Positions 1 to 10,800 of a DNA stretch of 64,000 nt are shown one piece after another. Position 1 is the stretch's first letter. Each line of letters opens with the position of its first letter. The DNA lies in contig CM056584.1 in assembly GCA_029721435.1 (NCBI GenBank), positions 9,444,395 through 9,508,394 on the forward strand. The letters are read 5' to 3'. The notes beneath the pieces were generated by a model. It saw only the letters and a list, made by a program, of their open reading frames with translations. It did not search any database and was not told the DNA's origin. Both the position numbers and the translations under genes were made by a program. This DNA is from Gymnothorax reevesii (Eukaryota > Chordata > Actinopteri > Anguilliformes > Muraenidae).

Positions 1-175
1 TCATTTTCATACTGTAAGTGTCCTCTATGATGTTAGTATGAGATCAGATGGCATTTCTCCTTCACCCTTCTTGTATTATAAGCAAATTGAGTAATGTTAA
101 TGTTTCAATGCTAATGCTAACATGCTGATGCTTACATGCTAATGCTAGCAATCTAATGTGAGTGCTAATACCTGG
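1..175 (+). repeat. 175 bp monomer class C, with 14 bp subrepeat insertion
   Basis: This class has a distinctive body: GTAAGTGTCC instead of GTACGTGTCC, GTTAGTATGAGATC, TTTCTCCTTCACCC, and ATTATAAGCAAATTGAG instead of GTAAAATGGAAATTGAG. Its tail carries an additional 14 bp, at 121-134, that is a diverged copy of the neighbouring CATGCTAATGCTAA subrepeat. About 45 insertion-bearing copies are present, for example near 3607, 4105, 8246, 9884, 16485, 22215, 27559, 32767, 38618, 45938, 51776, 57774 and 62818. Some class C bodies lack the insertion (near 2300, 6940, 14690, 48190, 54350 and 59540), so body and insertion can be separated by recombination or by loss of the subrepeat. Confidence 0.93.
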
Positions 176-265
176 TCATTTTCATACTGTACATGTCTTC
201 TATGATGGGAGTATGGGATCAGATGGCATTTCAGCTTAACCATGCTTGTGAGTGCTAATATCTGG
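176..265 (+). repeat. Truncated 90 bp monomer, HOR copy 1
   Basis: This unit lacks 71 bp. The sequence jumps from CCATGCTTGTG straight to AGTGCTAATATCTGG, removing the A-rich segment and the whole TGCTAA tail. In an intact monomer TGTG occurs at both ends of the missing 71 bp (in CTTGTGTAAA and in AATGTGAGTG). The junction therefore keeps a single TGTG, as expected of a microhomology-mediated or slippage deletion. The deletion arithmetic is exact: 161 minus 71 equals 90. Confidence 0.95.
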
Positions 266-587
266 TCATTTTCATGCTGTACGTGTCCTCTATGATGTTA
301 ATAGGAGATCAGATGGCATTTCAGCTTAACCCTGCTTGTGTAAAATGGAAATTTAGTGACGTTAATGTTTGAATGCTAATGCTAACATGCTAATGCTAGC
401 GATCTAATGTGAGTGCTAATATCTGGTCATTTTCATACTGTACGTGTCCTCTATGATGGGAGTATGGGATCAGATGGCATTTCAGCTTAACCCTGCTTGT
501 GTAAAATGGAAATTGAGTGACATTAATGTTTTAATACTAATGCTAGCATGCTAATGCTAGCGATCTAATGTGGGTGCTAATATCTGG

Positions 588-748
588 TCATTTTCATACT
601 GTACGTGTCCTCTATGATGGGAGTATGGGATCAGATGGCATTTCAGCTTAACCCTGCTTGTGTAAAATGGAAATTGAGTGACGTTAATGTTTTAATGCTA
701 ATGCTAACATGCTAATGCTAGCAATCTAATGTGAGTGCTAATATCTGG
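588..748 (+). repeat. Reference 161 bp monomer (class A, GGGAGTATGGG body)
   Basis: This copy is close to the majority sequence and serves as a yardstick for the other classes. It starts at TCATTTTCAT and runs through TACGTGTCC, GGGAGTATGGGATCAG, CATTTCAGCTTAACCC, TGTAAAATGG and GAGTGACGTTAATG. It ends in a TGCTAA-rich tail of about 45 bp that holds two ATGCTAAT octamers (695-702 and 709-716, starts 14 bp apart) and an NheI-type GCTAGC. By hand count it contains 61 G or C in 161 bp, 38%. The majority monomer carries three CpG sites, in TACGTG, GACGTT and GCGATC; this copy has already lost the last one (GCAATC). Confidence 0.95.
695..716 (+). promoter_or_regulatory. Paired ATGCTAAT octamer-like motifs (example)
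   Basis: The tail of most monomers contains ATGCTAAT twice with starts 14 bp apart, here 695-702 and 709-716. ATGCTAAT differs by one base from the POU/Oct consensus ATGCAAAT and is a form that Oct-1 is known to bind. Class G (GCTAAAGC) and several TACTAATGC copies have lost the first site. The sequence shows only the motif. It is equally explained as a product of the TGCTAA subrepeat, and binding is not demonstrated. Confidence 0.35.
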
Positions 749-1070
749 TCATTTTCATACTGTACGTGTCCTCTATGATTGGAGTATGGGATCAGATGGC
801 ATTTCAGCTTAACCCTGCTTGTGTAAAATGGAAATTGAGTGACGTTAATGTTTGAATGCTAATGCTAACATGCTAATGCTAGCGATCTAATGTGAGTTCT
901 AATATCTGGTCATTTTCATACCATACGTGTCCTTTATGATGTTAATAGGAGATCAGATGGCATTTCAGCTTAACCCTGCTTGTGTACAATGGAAATTTAG
1001 TGACGTTAATGTTTGAATGCTAATGCTAACATGCTAATGCTAGCGATCTAATGTGAGTGCTAATATCTGG

Positions 1071-1231
1071 TCATTTTCATTCTACACGTGTCCTCTATGA
1101 TGTTCATAGGAGATCAGATGGCATTTCAGCTTAACCCTTCTTGTTTAAAATGGAAATTGAGTTATGTTAATGTTTAAATGCTAATGCTAACATGCTAATG
1201 CTAGCGCTCTAATGTGAATGCTAATATGTGG
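1071..1231 (+). repeat. Monomer class F, with CACGTG
   Basis: A 161 bp class marked by CATTCTACACGTGTCC, GTTCATAGGAGATC, TTGTTTAAAATGG and GAGTTATGTTAATG, with a tail reading GCGCTCTAATGTGAATGC. The TACACGTG change turns the usual TGTACGTG into an exact CACGTG palindrome. The class is nearly always preceded by a monomer with CATACCATACGTGTCCTTTATG and GTGTACAATGG, and followed by one with TGTGGTCATTTTTATACTG. This fixed trio is seen near 910-1392, 1720-2200, 5710-6190, 6520-7000, 9120-9600, 13,290-13,770, 21,620-22,100 and 30,700-31,190. Confidence 0.88.
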
Positions 1232-2519
1232 TCATTTTTATACTGTACGTGTCCTCTATGATGTTAATAGGAGATCAGATGGCATTTCAGCTTAACCCTG
1301 CTTGTGTAAAATGGAAATTTAGTGACGTTAATGTTTGAATGCTAATGCTAACATGCTAATGCAAGTGATCTAATGTGAGTGCTAATACCTGGTCATTTTC
1401 ATACTGTACATGTCTTCTATGATGGGAGTATGGGATCAGACGGCATTTCAGCTTAACCTTGCTTGTGTAAAATGGAAATTGAGTGACGATAATGTTTTAA
1501 TGCTAATGCTAACATGCTAATGCTAGTGATCTAATGTGAGTGCTAATACCTGGTCATTTTCATACTGTACATGTCCTCTATGATGGGAGTATGAGATCAG
1601 ATGGCTTTTCAGCTTAACCCTGCTTGTGTAAAATGGAAATTGAGTGACGTTAATGTTTGAATGCTAATGCTAACATGCTAATGCTAGCGATCTAATGTGA
1701 GTTCTAATATCTGGTCATTTTCATACCATACGTGTCCTTTATGATGTTAATAGGAGATCAGATGGCATTTCAGCTTAACCCTGCTTGTGTACAATGGAAA
1801 TTTAGTGACGTTAATGTTTGAATGCTAATGCTAACATGCTAATGCTAGCGATCTAATGTGAGTGCTAATATCTGGTCATTTTCATTCTACACGTGTCCTC
1901 TATGATGTTCATAGGAGATCAGATGGCATTTCAGCTTAACCCTTCTTGTTTAAAATGGAAATTGAGTTATGTTAATGTTTAAATGCTAATGCTAACATGC
2001 TAATGCTAGCGCTCTAATGTGAATGCTAATATGTGGTCATTTTTATACTGTACGTGTCCTCTATGATGTTAATAGGAGATCAGATGGCATTTCAGCTTAA
2101 CCCTGCTTGTGTAAAATGGAAATTTAGTGACGTTAATGTTTGAATGCTAATGCTAACATGCTAATGCTAGCGATCTAATGTGAGTGCTAATATCTGGTCA
2201 TTTTCATACTGTAAGTGTCCTCTATGATGTTAGTATGAGATCAGATGGCATTTCTCCTTCACCCTTCTTGTATTATAAGCAAATTGAGTAATGTAAATGT
2301 TTGAATGCTAATGCTAACATGCTAATGCTAGCGATCTAATGTGAGTGCTAATACCTGGTCATTTTCATACTGTACATGTCTTCTATGATGGGAGTATGGG
2401 ATCAGATGGCATTTCAGCTTAACCCTGCTTGTGTAAAATGGAAATTGAGTGACGTTAATATTTGAATGCTAATGCTAACATGCTAATGCTAGCGATCTAA
2501 TGTGAGTGCTAATACCTGG

Positions 2520-2680
2520 TCATTTTCATACTGTACATGTCCTCTATGATGGGAGTATGAGATCAGATGGCTTTCCAGCTTAACCCTGCTTGTGTAAAAT
2601 GGAAATTTAATGACGTTCATGTTTGAATGCTAATGCTAACATGCTAATGCTAGCGATCTAATGTGAGTGCTATTATCTGG
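2520..2680 (+). repeat. Monomer class D (TTTAATGACGTTCATG), an HOR register marker
   Basis: A 161 bp class with GAGTATGAGATCAGATGGCTTT in place of GGCATTT and with TTTAATGACGTTCATG in place of TTGAGTGACGTTAATG. In many left-half copies it directly follows a monomer containing GTTAATATTTG and is followed by a tail with GCTATTATCTGG. It occurs once per block and so reports register: near 2590, 7250, 10,190, 14,990, 19,741 (as GACGATCATG), 22,521, 27,866, 28,833, 31,614, 36,961, 40,540, 44,780, 46,240, 49,640, 50,940, 52,080 and 55,800. Confidence 0.88.
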
Positions 2681-2841
2681 TCATTTTCATATTATACGTG
2701 TCCTCTATGATGTTAATAGGAGATCAGATGGCATTTCAGCTTAACCCTTCTTGTGTAAAATGGAAATTGAGTGATGTTAATGTTTAAATGCTAATGCTAA
2801 CATGCTGATGCTATCGCTCTAATGTGAGTGCTAATATCTGG

Positions 2842-3002
2842 TCATTTTCATACTGTACGTGTCCTCTATGATGGGAATATGGGATCAGATGGCATTTCAG
2901 CATAACCCTGTTTGTGTAAAATGGAAATTGAGAGACGTTAATGTTTAAATGCTAAAGCTAACATGCTAATGCTAGCGATCTAATGTGAGTGCTAATATCT
3001 GG
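2842..3002 (+). repeat. Monomer class G (GCATAACCC, GAGAGACG, GCTAAAGC)
   Basis: A 161 bp class with TTTCAGCATAACCCTGTTTG, GAGAGACGTTAATGTTTAAATG and the tail GCTAAAGCTAACATGC, whose change GCTAATGC to GCTAAAGC breaks the first ATGCTAAT octamer. It usually occurs as two adjacent copies, the first with GGGAATATGGG and the second with GGGAGTATGGG. Examples lie at 2842-3163, 7480-7800, 10,420-10,740, 15,220-15,540, 19,990-20,300 and 29,080-29,400. The pairing is a stable element of the left and central blocks and is rare after 38,000. Confidence 0.87.
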
Positions 3003-3660
3003 TCATTTTCATACTGTACGTGTCCTCTATGATGGGAGTATGGGATCAGATAGCATTTCAGCATAACCCTGTTTGTGTAAAATGGAAATTGAGAGACGTT
3101 AATGTTTAAATGCTAAAGCTAACATGCTAATGCTAGCGATCTAATGTGGGTGCTAATATCTGGTCATTTTCATACTGTACATGTCCTCTATGATGGGAGT
3201 ATGGGATCAGATGGCATTTCAGCTTAACCCTGCTTGTGTAAAATGGAAATTGAGTGACGTTAATGTTTGAATACTAATGCTAACATTCTAATGCTAGCCT
3301 TCTAATGTGAGTGCTAATATCTGGTCATTTTCATACTGTACGTGTCCTCTATGATGGGAGTATGGGATCAGATGGCATTTCAGCTTAACCCTGCTTGTGT
3401 AAAATAGAAATTAAGTGATGTTAATGTTTGAATGCTAATGCTAACATGCTAATGCTAGCGATCTAATGTGAGTTCTAATATCTGGTCATTTTCATACTGT
3501 AAGAGTCCTTTATGATGTTAGTATGAGATCAGATGGCATTTCTCCTTCACCCTTCTTGTATTATGAGCAAATTGAGTAATGTTAATGTTTCAATGCTAAT
3601 GCTAACATGCTGATGCTAACATGCTAATGCTAGCGATCTAATGTGAGTGCTAATAGTTGG

Positions 3661-3821
3661 TCATTTTCATACTGTACGTGTCCTCTATGATGTTAATTGG
3701 AGATCAGATGGCATTTCAGCTGAACCCTTCTTGTATAATAAAAAAATTGAGTAATGTTAATGTTTAAATGCTAATGCTAACATGCTAATGCTAGCGATCT
3801 AATGTGAGTTCTAATATCTGG
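3661..3821 (+). repeat. Monomer class B, A-tract variant
   Basis: A 161 bp monomer in which the usual GTAAAATGGAAATTGAG is replaced by ATAATAAAAAAATTGAG, giving an A-tract of seven, followed by TAATGTTAATGTTTAAATG. The upstream body usually reads GTTAATAGGAGATC or, here, GTTAATTGGAGATC. The class recurs throughout, for example near 5150, 8390, 12730, 22830, 28350, 32090, 42330, 49960 and 58400. The A-tract varies between six (near 20,876 and 60,836), seven and eight (near 34,358), which makes it one of the few places where monomer length drifts by one base. The tract contains AATAAA on the plus strand; nothing shows that this is used as a polyadenylation signal. Confidence 0.9.
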
Positions 3822-4801
3822 TCATTTTCATACTATACGTGTCCTCTATAATGTTAATAGGAGATCAGATGGCATTTCAGCTTAACCCTTCTTGTGTAAA
3901 ATGAAAATTGAGTGACATTAATGTTTTAATACAAATGCTAACATGCTAATGCTAGCGATCTAATGTGAGTGCTAATATCTGGTCATTTTCATACTGTAAG
4001 TGTTCTCTATGATGTTAGTATGAGATCAGATGGCATTTCTCCTTCACCCTTCTTGTATTATAAGCAAATTGAGTAATGTTAATGTTTCAATGCTAATGCT
4101 AACATGCTGATGCTAACATGCTAATGCTAGCAATCTAATGTGAGTGCTAATACCTGGTCATTTTCATACTGTACATGTCTTCTATGATGGGAGTATGGGA
4201 TCAGACGGCATTTCAGCTTAACCTTGCTTGTGTAAAATGGAAATTGAGTGACGTTAATGTTTTAATGCTAATGCTAACATGCTAATGCTAGTGATCTAAT
4301 GTGAGTGCTAATACCTGGTCATTTTCATACTGTACATGTCCTCTATGATGGGAGTATGAGATCAGATGGCTTTTCAGCTTAACCCTGCTTGTGTAAAATG
4401 GAAATTGAGTGACGTTAATGTTTGAATGCTAATGCTAACATGCTAATGCTAGCGATCTAATGTGAGTTCTAATATCTGGTCATTTTCATACCATACGTGT
4501 CCTTTATGATGTTAATAGGAGATCAGGTGGCATTTCAGCTTAACCCTGCTTGTGTACAATGGAAATTTAGTGACGTTAATGTTTGAATGCTAATGCTAAC
4601 ATGCTAATGCTAGCGATCTAATGTGAGTGCTAATATGTGGTCATTTTTATACTGTACGTGTCCTCTATGATGTTAATAGGAGATCAGATGGCATTTCAGC
4701 TTAACCCTGCTTGTGTAAAATGGAAATTTAGTGACGTTAATGTTTGAATGCTAATGCTAACATGCTAATGCTAGCGATCTAATGTGAGTGCTAATATCTG
4801 G

Positions 4802-7800
4802 TCATTTTCATACTGTAAGTGTCCTCTATGATGTTAGTATGAGATCAGATGGCATTTCTCCTTCACCCTTCTTGTATTATAAGCAAATTGAGTAATGTTA
4901 ATGTTTCAATGCTAATGCTAACATGCTGATGCTTACATGCTAATGCTAGCAATCTAATGTGAGTGCTAATACCTGGTCATTTTCATACTGTACATGTCTT
5001 CTATGATGGGAGTATGGGATCAGATGGCATTTCAGCTTAACCATGCTTGTGAGTGCTAATATCTGGTCATTTTCATGCTGTACGTGTCCTCTATGATGTT
5101 AATAGGAGATCAGATGGCATTTCAGCTTAACCCTTCTTGTATAATAAAAAAATTGAGTAATGTTAATGTTTAAATGCTAATGCTAACATGCTAATGCTAG
5201 CGATCTAATGTGAGTGCTAATATCTGGTCATTTTCATACTGTACGTGTCCTCTATGATGGGAGTATGGGATCAGATGGCATTTCAGCTTAACCCTGCTTG
5301 TGTAAAATGGAAATTGAGTGACATTAATGTTTTAATACTAATGCTAGCATGCTAATGCTAGCGATCTAATGTGGGTGCTAATATCTGGTCATTTTCATAC
5401 TGTACGTGTCCTCTATGATGGGAGTATGGGATCAGATGGCATTTCAGCTTAACCCTGCTTGTGTAAAATGGAAATTGAGTGACGTTAATGTTTTAATGCT
5501 AATGCTAACATGCTAATGCTAGCAATCTAATGTGAGTGCTAATATCTGGTCATTTTCATACTGTACGTGTCCTCTATGATGGGAGTATGGGATCAGATGG
5601 CATTTCAGCTTAACCCTGCTTGTGTAAAATGGAAATTGAGTGACGTTAATGTTTGAATGCTAATGCTAACATGCTAATGCTAGCGATCTAATGTGAGTTC
5701 TAATATCTGGTCATTTTCATACCATACGTGTCCTTTATGATGTTAATAGGAGATCAGATGGCATTTCAGCTTAACCCTGCTTGTGTACAATGGAAATTTA
5801 GTGACGTTAATGTTTGAATGCTAATGCTAACATGCTAATGCTAGCGATCTAATGTGAGTGCTAATATCTGGTCATTTTCATTCTACACGTGTCCTCTATG
5901 ATGTTCATAGGAGATCAGATGGCATTTCAGCTTAACCCTTCTTGTTTAAAATGGAAATTGAGTTATGTTAATGTTTAAATGCTAATGCTAACATGCTAAT
6001 GCTAGCGCTCTAATGTGAATGCTAATATGTGGTCATTTTTATACTGTACGTGTCCTCTATGATGTTAATAGGAGATCAGATGGCATTTCAGCTTAACCCT
6101 GCTTGTGTAAAATGGAAATTTAGTGACGTTAATGTTTGAATGCTAATGCTAACATGCTAATGCTAGTGATCTAATGTGAGTGCTAATACCTGGTCATTTT
6201 CATACTGTACATGTCTTCTATGATGGGAGTATGGGATCAGACGGCATTTCAGCTTAACCTTGCTTGTGTAAAATGGAAATTGAGTGACGTTAATGTTTTA
6301 ATGCTAATGCTAACATGCTAATGCTAGTGATCTAATGTGAGTGCTAATACCTGGTCATTTTCATACTGTACATGTCCTCTATGATGGGAGTATGAGATCA
6401 GATGGCTTTTCAGCTTAACCCTGCTTGTGTAAAATGGAAATTGAGTGACGTTAATGTTTGAATGCTAATGCTAACATGCTAATGCTAGCGATCTAATGTG
6501 AGTTCTAATATCTGGTCATTTTCATACCATACGTGTCCTTTATGATGTTAATAGGAGATCAGATGGCATTTCAGCTTAACCCTGCTTGTGTACAATGGAA
6601 ATTTAGTGACGTTAATGTTTGAATGCTAATGCTAACATGCTAATGCTAGCGATCTAATGTGAGTGCTAATATCTGGTCATTTTCATTCTACACGTGTCCT
6701 CTATGATGTTCATAGGAGATCAGATGGCATTTCAGCTTAACCCTTCTTGTTTAAAATGGAAATTGAGTTATGTTAATGTTTAAATGCTAATGCTAACATG
6801 CTAATGCTAGCGCTCTAATGTGAATGCTAATATGTGGTCATTTTTATACTGTACGTGTCCTGTATGATGTTAGTATGAGATCAGATGGCATTTCTCCTTC
6901 ACCCTTCTTGTATTATAAGCAAATTGAGTAATGTAAATGTTTGAATGCTAATGCTAACATGCTAATGCTAGCGATCTAATGTGAGTGCTAATACCTGGTC
7001 ATTTTCATACTGTACATGTCTTCTATGATGGGAGTATGGGATCAGATGGCATTTCAGCTTAACCCTGCTTGTGTAAAATGGAAATTGAGTGACGTTAATA
7101 TTTGAATGCTAATGCTAACATGCTAATGCTAGCGATCTAATGTGAGTGCTAATACCTGGTCATTTTCATACTGTACATGTCCTCTATGATGGGAGTATGA
7201 GATCAGATGGCTTTCCAGCTTAACCCTGCTTGTGTAAAATGGAAATTTAATGACGTTCATGTTTGAATGCTAATGCTAACATGCTAATGCTAGCGATCTA
7301 ATGTGAGTGCTATTATCTGGTCATTTTCATACTATACGTGTCCTCTATGATGTTAATAGGAGATCAGATGGCATTTCAGCTTAACCCTTCTTGTGTAAAA
7401 TGGAAATTGAGTGATGTTAATGTTTAAATGCTAATGCTAACATGCTGATGCTAGCGCTCTAATGTGAGTGCTAATATCTGGTCATTTTCATACTGTACGT
7501 GTCCTCTATGATGGGAATATGGGATCAGATGGCATTTCAGCATAACCCTGTTTGTGTAAAATGGAAATTGAGAGACGTTAATGTTTAAATGCTAAAGCTA
7601 ACATGCTAATGCTAGCGATCTAATGTGAGTGCTAATATCTGGTCATTTTCATACTGTACGTGTCCTCTATGATGGGAGTATGGGATCAGATAGCATTTCA
7701 GCATAACCCTGTTTGTGTAAAATGGAAATTGAGAGACGTTAATGTTTAAATGCTAAAGCTAACATGCTAATGCTAGCGATCTAATGTGGGTGCTAATATC

Positions 7801-10800
7801 TGGTCATTTTCATACTGTACATGTCCTCTATGATGGGAGTATGGGATCAGATGGCATTTCAGCTTAACCCTGCTTGTGTAAAATGGAAATTGAGTGACGT
7901 TAATGTTTGAATACTAATGCTAACATTCTAATGCTAGCCTTCTAATGTGAGTGCTAATATCTGGTCATTTTCATACTGTACGTGTCCTCTATGATGGGAG
8001 TATGGGATCAGATGGCATTTCAGCTTAACCCTGCTTGTGTAAAATAGAAATTAAGTGATGTTAATGTTTGAATGCTAATGCTAACATGCTAATGCTAGCG
8101 ATCTAATGTGAGTTCTAATATCTGGTCATTTTCATACTGTAAGAGTCCTTTATGATGTTAGTATGAGATCAGATGGCATTTCTCCTTCACCCTTCTTGTA
8201 TTATGAGCAAATTGAGTAATGTTAATGTTTCAATGCTAATGCTAACATGCTGATGCTAACATGCTAATGCTAGCGATCTAATGTGAGTGCTAATAGTTGG
8301 TCATTTTCATACTGTACGTGTCCTCTATGATGTTAATTGGAGATCAGATGGCATTTCAGCTGAACCCTTCTTGTATAATAAAAAAATTGAGTAATGTTAA
8401 TGTTTAAATGCTAATGCTAACATGCTAATGCTAGCGATCTAATGTGAGTTCTAATATCTGGTCATTTTCATACTATACGTGTCCTCTATAATGTTAATAG
8501 GAGATCAGATGGCATTTCAGCTTAACCCTTCTTGTGTAAAATGAAAATTGAGTGACATTAATGTTTTAATACAAATGCTAACATGCTAATGCTAGCGATC
8601 TAATGTGAGTGCTAATATCTGGTCATTTTCATACTGTAAGTGTTCTCTATGATGTTAGTATGAGATCAGATGGCATTTCTCCTTCACCCTTCTTGTATTA
8701 TAAGCAAATTGAGTAATGTTAATGTTTCAATGCTAATGCTAACATGCTGATGCTAACATGCTAATGCTAGCAATCTAATGTGAGTGCTAATACCTGGTCA
8801 TTTTCATACTGTACATGTCTTCTATGATGGGAGTATGGGATCAGACGGCATTTCAGCTTAACCTTGCTTGTGTAAAATGGAAATTGAGTGACGTTAATGT
8901 TTTAATGCTAATGCTAACATGCTAATGCTAGTGATCTAATGTGAGTGCTAATACCTGGTCATTTTCATACTGTACATGTCCTCTATGATGGGAGTATGAG
9001 ATCAGATGGCTTTTCAGCTTAACCCTGCTTGTGTAAAATGGAAATTGAGTGACGTTAATGTTTGAATGCTAATGCTAACATGCTAATGCTAGCGATCTAA
9101 TGTGAGTTCTAATATCTGGTCATTTTCATACCATACGTGTCCTTTATGATGTTAATAGGAGATCAGGTGGCATTTCAGCTTAACCCTGCTTGTGTACAAT
9201 GGAAATTTAGTGACGTTAATGTTTGAATGCTAATGCTAACATGCTAATGCTAGCGATCTAATGTGAGTGCTAATATCTGGTCATTTTCATTCTACACGTG
9301 TCCTCTATGATGTTCATAGGAGATCAGATGGCATTTCAGCTTAACCCTTCTTGTTTAAAATGGAAATTGAGTTATGTTAATGTTTAAATGCTAATGCTAA
9401 CATGCTAATGCTAGCGCTCTAATGTGAATGCTAATATGTGGTCATTTTTATACTGTACGTGTCCTCTATGATGTTAATAGGAGATCAGATGGCATTTCAG
9501 CTTAACCCTTCTTGTGTAAAATGGAAATTGAGTGACATTAATGTTTTAATACTAATGCTAACATGCTAATAATAGCGATCTCAAGTGAGTGCTAATATCT
9601 GTTCATTTTCATACTGTACGTGTCCTCTATGATGGGAGTATTGGATCAGATGGCATTTCAGCTTAACCCTGCTTGTGTAAAATAAAAATTGAGTGATGTT
9701 AATGTTTGAATGCTAATGCTAACATGCTGATGCTAGCGATCTAATGTGAGTGCTAATATCTGGTCATTTTCATACTGTAAGTGTCCTCTATGATGTTAGT
9801 ATGAGATCAGACGGCATTTCTCCTTCACCCTTCTTGTATTATAAGCAAATTGAGTAATGTTAATGTTTCAATGCTAATGCTAACATGCTGATGCTAACAT
9901 GCTAATGCTAGCAATCTAATGTGAGTGCTAATACCTGGTCATTTTCATACTGTACATGTCTTCTATGATGGGAGTATGGGATCAGATGGCATTTCAGCTT
10001 AACCCTGCTTGTGTAAAATGGAAATTGAGTGACGTTAATATTTGAATGCTAATGCTAACATGCTAATGCTAGCGATCTAATGTGAGTGCTAATACCTGGT
10101 CATTTTCATACTGTACATGTCCTCTATGATGGGAGTATGAGATCAGATGGCTTTCCAGCTTAACCCTGCTTGTGTAAAATGGAAATTTAATGACGTTCAT
10201 GTTTGAATGCTAATGCTAACATGCTAATGCTAGCGATCTAATGTGAGTGCTATTATCTGGTCATTTTCATATTATACGTGTCCTCTATGATGTTAATAGG
10301 AGATCAGATGGCATTTCAGCTTAACCCTTCTTGTGTAAAATGGAAATTGAGTGATGTTAATGTTTAAATGCTAATGCTAACATGCTGATGCTATCGCTCT
10401 AATGTGAGTGCTAATATCTGGTCATTTTCATACTGTACGTGTCCTCTATGATGGGAATATGGGATCAGATGGCATTTCAGCATAACCCTGTTTGTGTAAA
10501 ATGGAAATTGAGAGACGTTAATGTTTAAATGCTAAAGCTAACATGCTAATGCTAGCGATCTAATGTGAGTGCTAATATCTGGTCATTTTCATACTGTACG
10601 TGTCCTATATGATGGGAGTATGGGATCAGATAGCATTTCAGCATAACCCTGTTTGTGTAAAATGGAAATTGAGAGACGTTAATGTTTAAATGCTAAAGCT
10701 AACATGCTAATGCTAGCGATCTAATGTGGGTGCTAATATCTGGTCATTTTCATACTGTACATGTCCTCTATGATGGGAGTATGGGATCAGATGGCATTTC

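Larger units (their letters stand above)
1..4801 (+). repeat. Left HOR, copy 1 (30 monomers, 4,801 bp)
   Basis: The sequence from base 1 restarts at 4,802 and again at 12,382 with the same monomer order. The length is fully explained: 30 x 161, minus 71 for the truncated unit, plus 3 x 14 for insertions near 121, 3607 and 4105, equals 4,801. Relative to the other copies it lacks one class F monomer near 4,640, and it carries a different sequence patch at about 333-371. It also keeps the monomer at about 2,050-2,210 that copy 2 has lost. Private changes include GATTGGAG near 779 and ATGCAAGTG near 1361. Confidence 0.88.

Noticed and set aside
695..725. Hairpin from GCTA...TAGC in the tail
   Set aside because: The stems are only four bases with four-base loops, and arise from the TGCTAA subrepeats; too weak to call a structure.
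588..748. Short open frames such as one from ATGATGGGAGTATGG through GTTAATGTTTGA (~25 codons from ATG, ~37 between stops)
   Set aside because: They recur in every similar monomer, are stopped by TAA in the tail, lie inside satellite sequence and change frame between monomers. There is no coding signal.
588..748. Bacterial promoter-like TATAAT and TTGTGT strings
   Set aside because: They recur by repetition in an AT-rich eukaryotic satellite and have no gene downstream.
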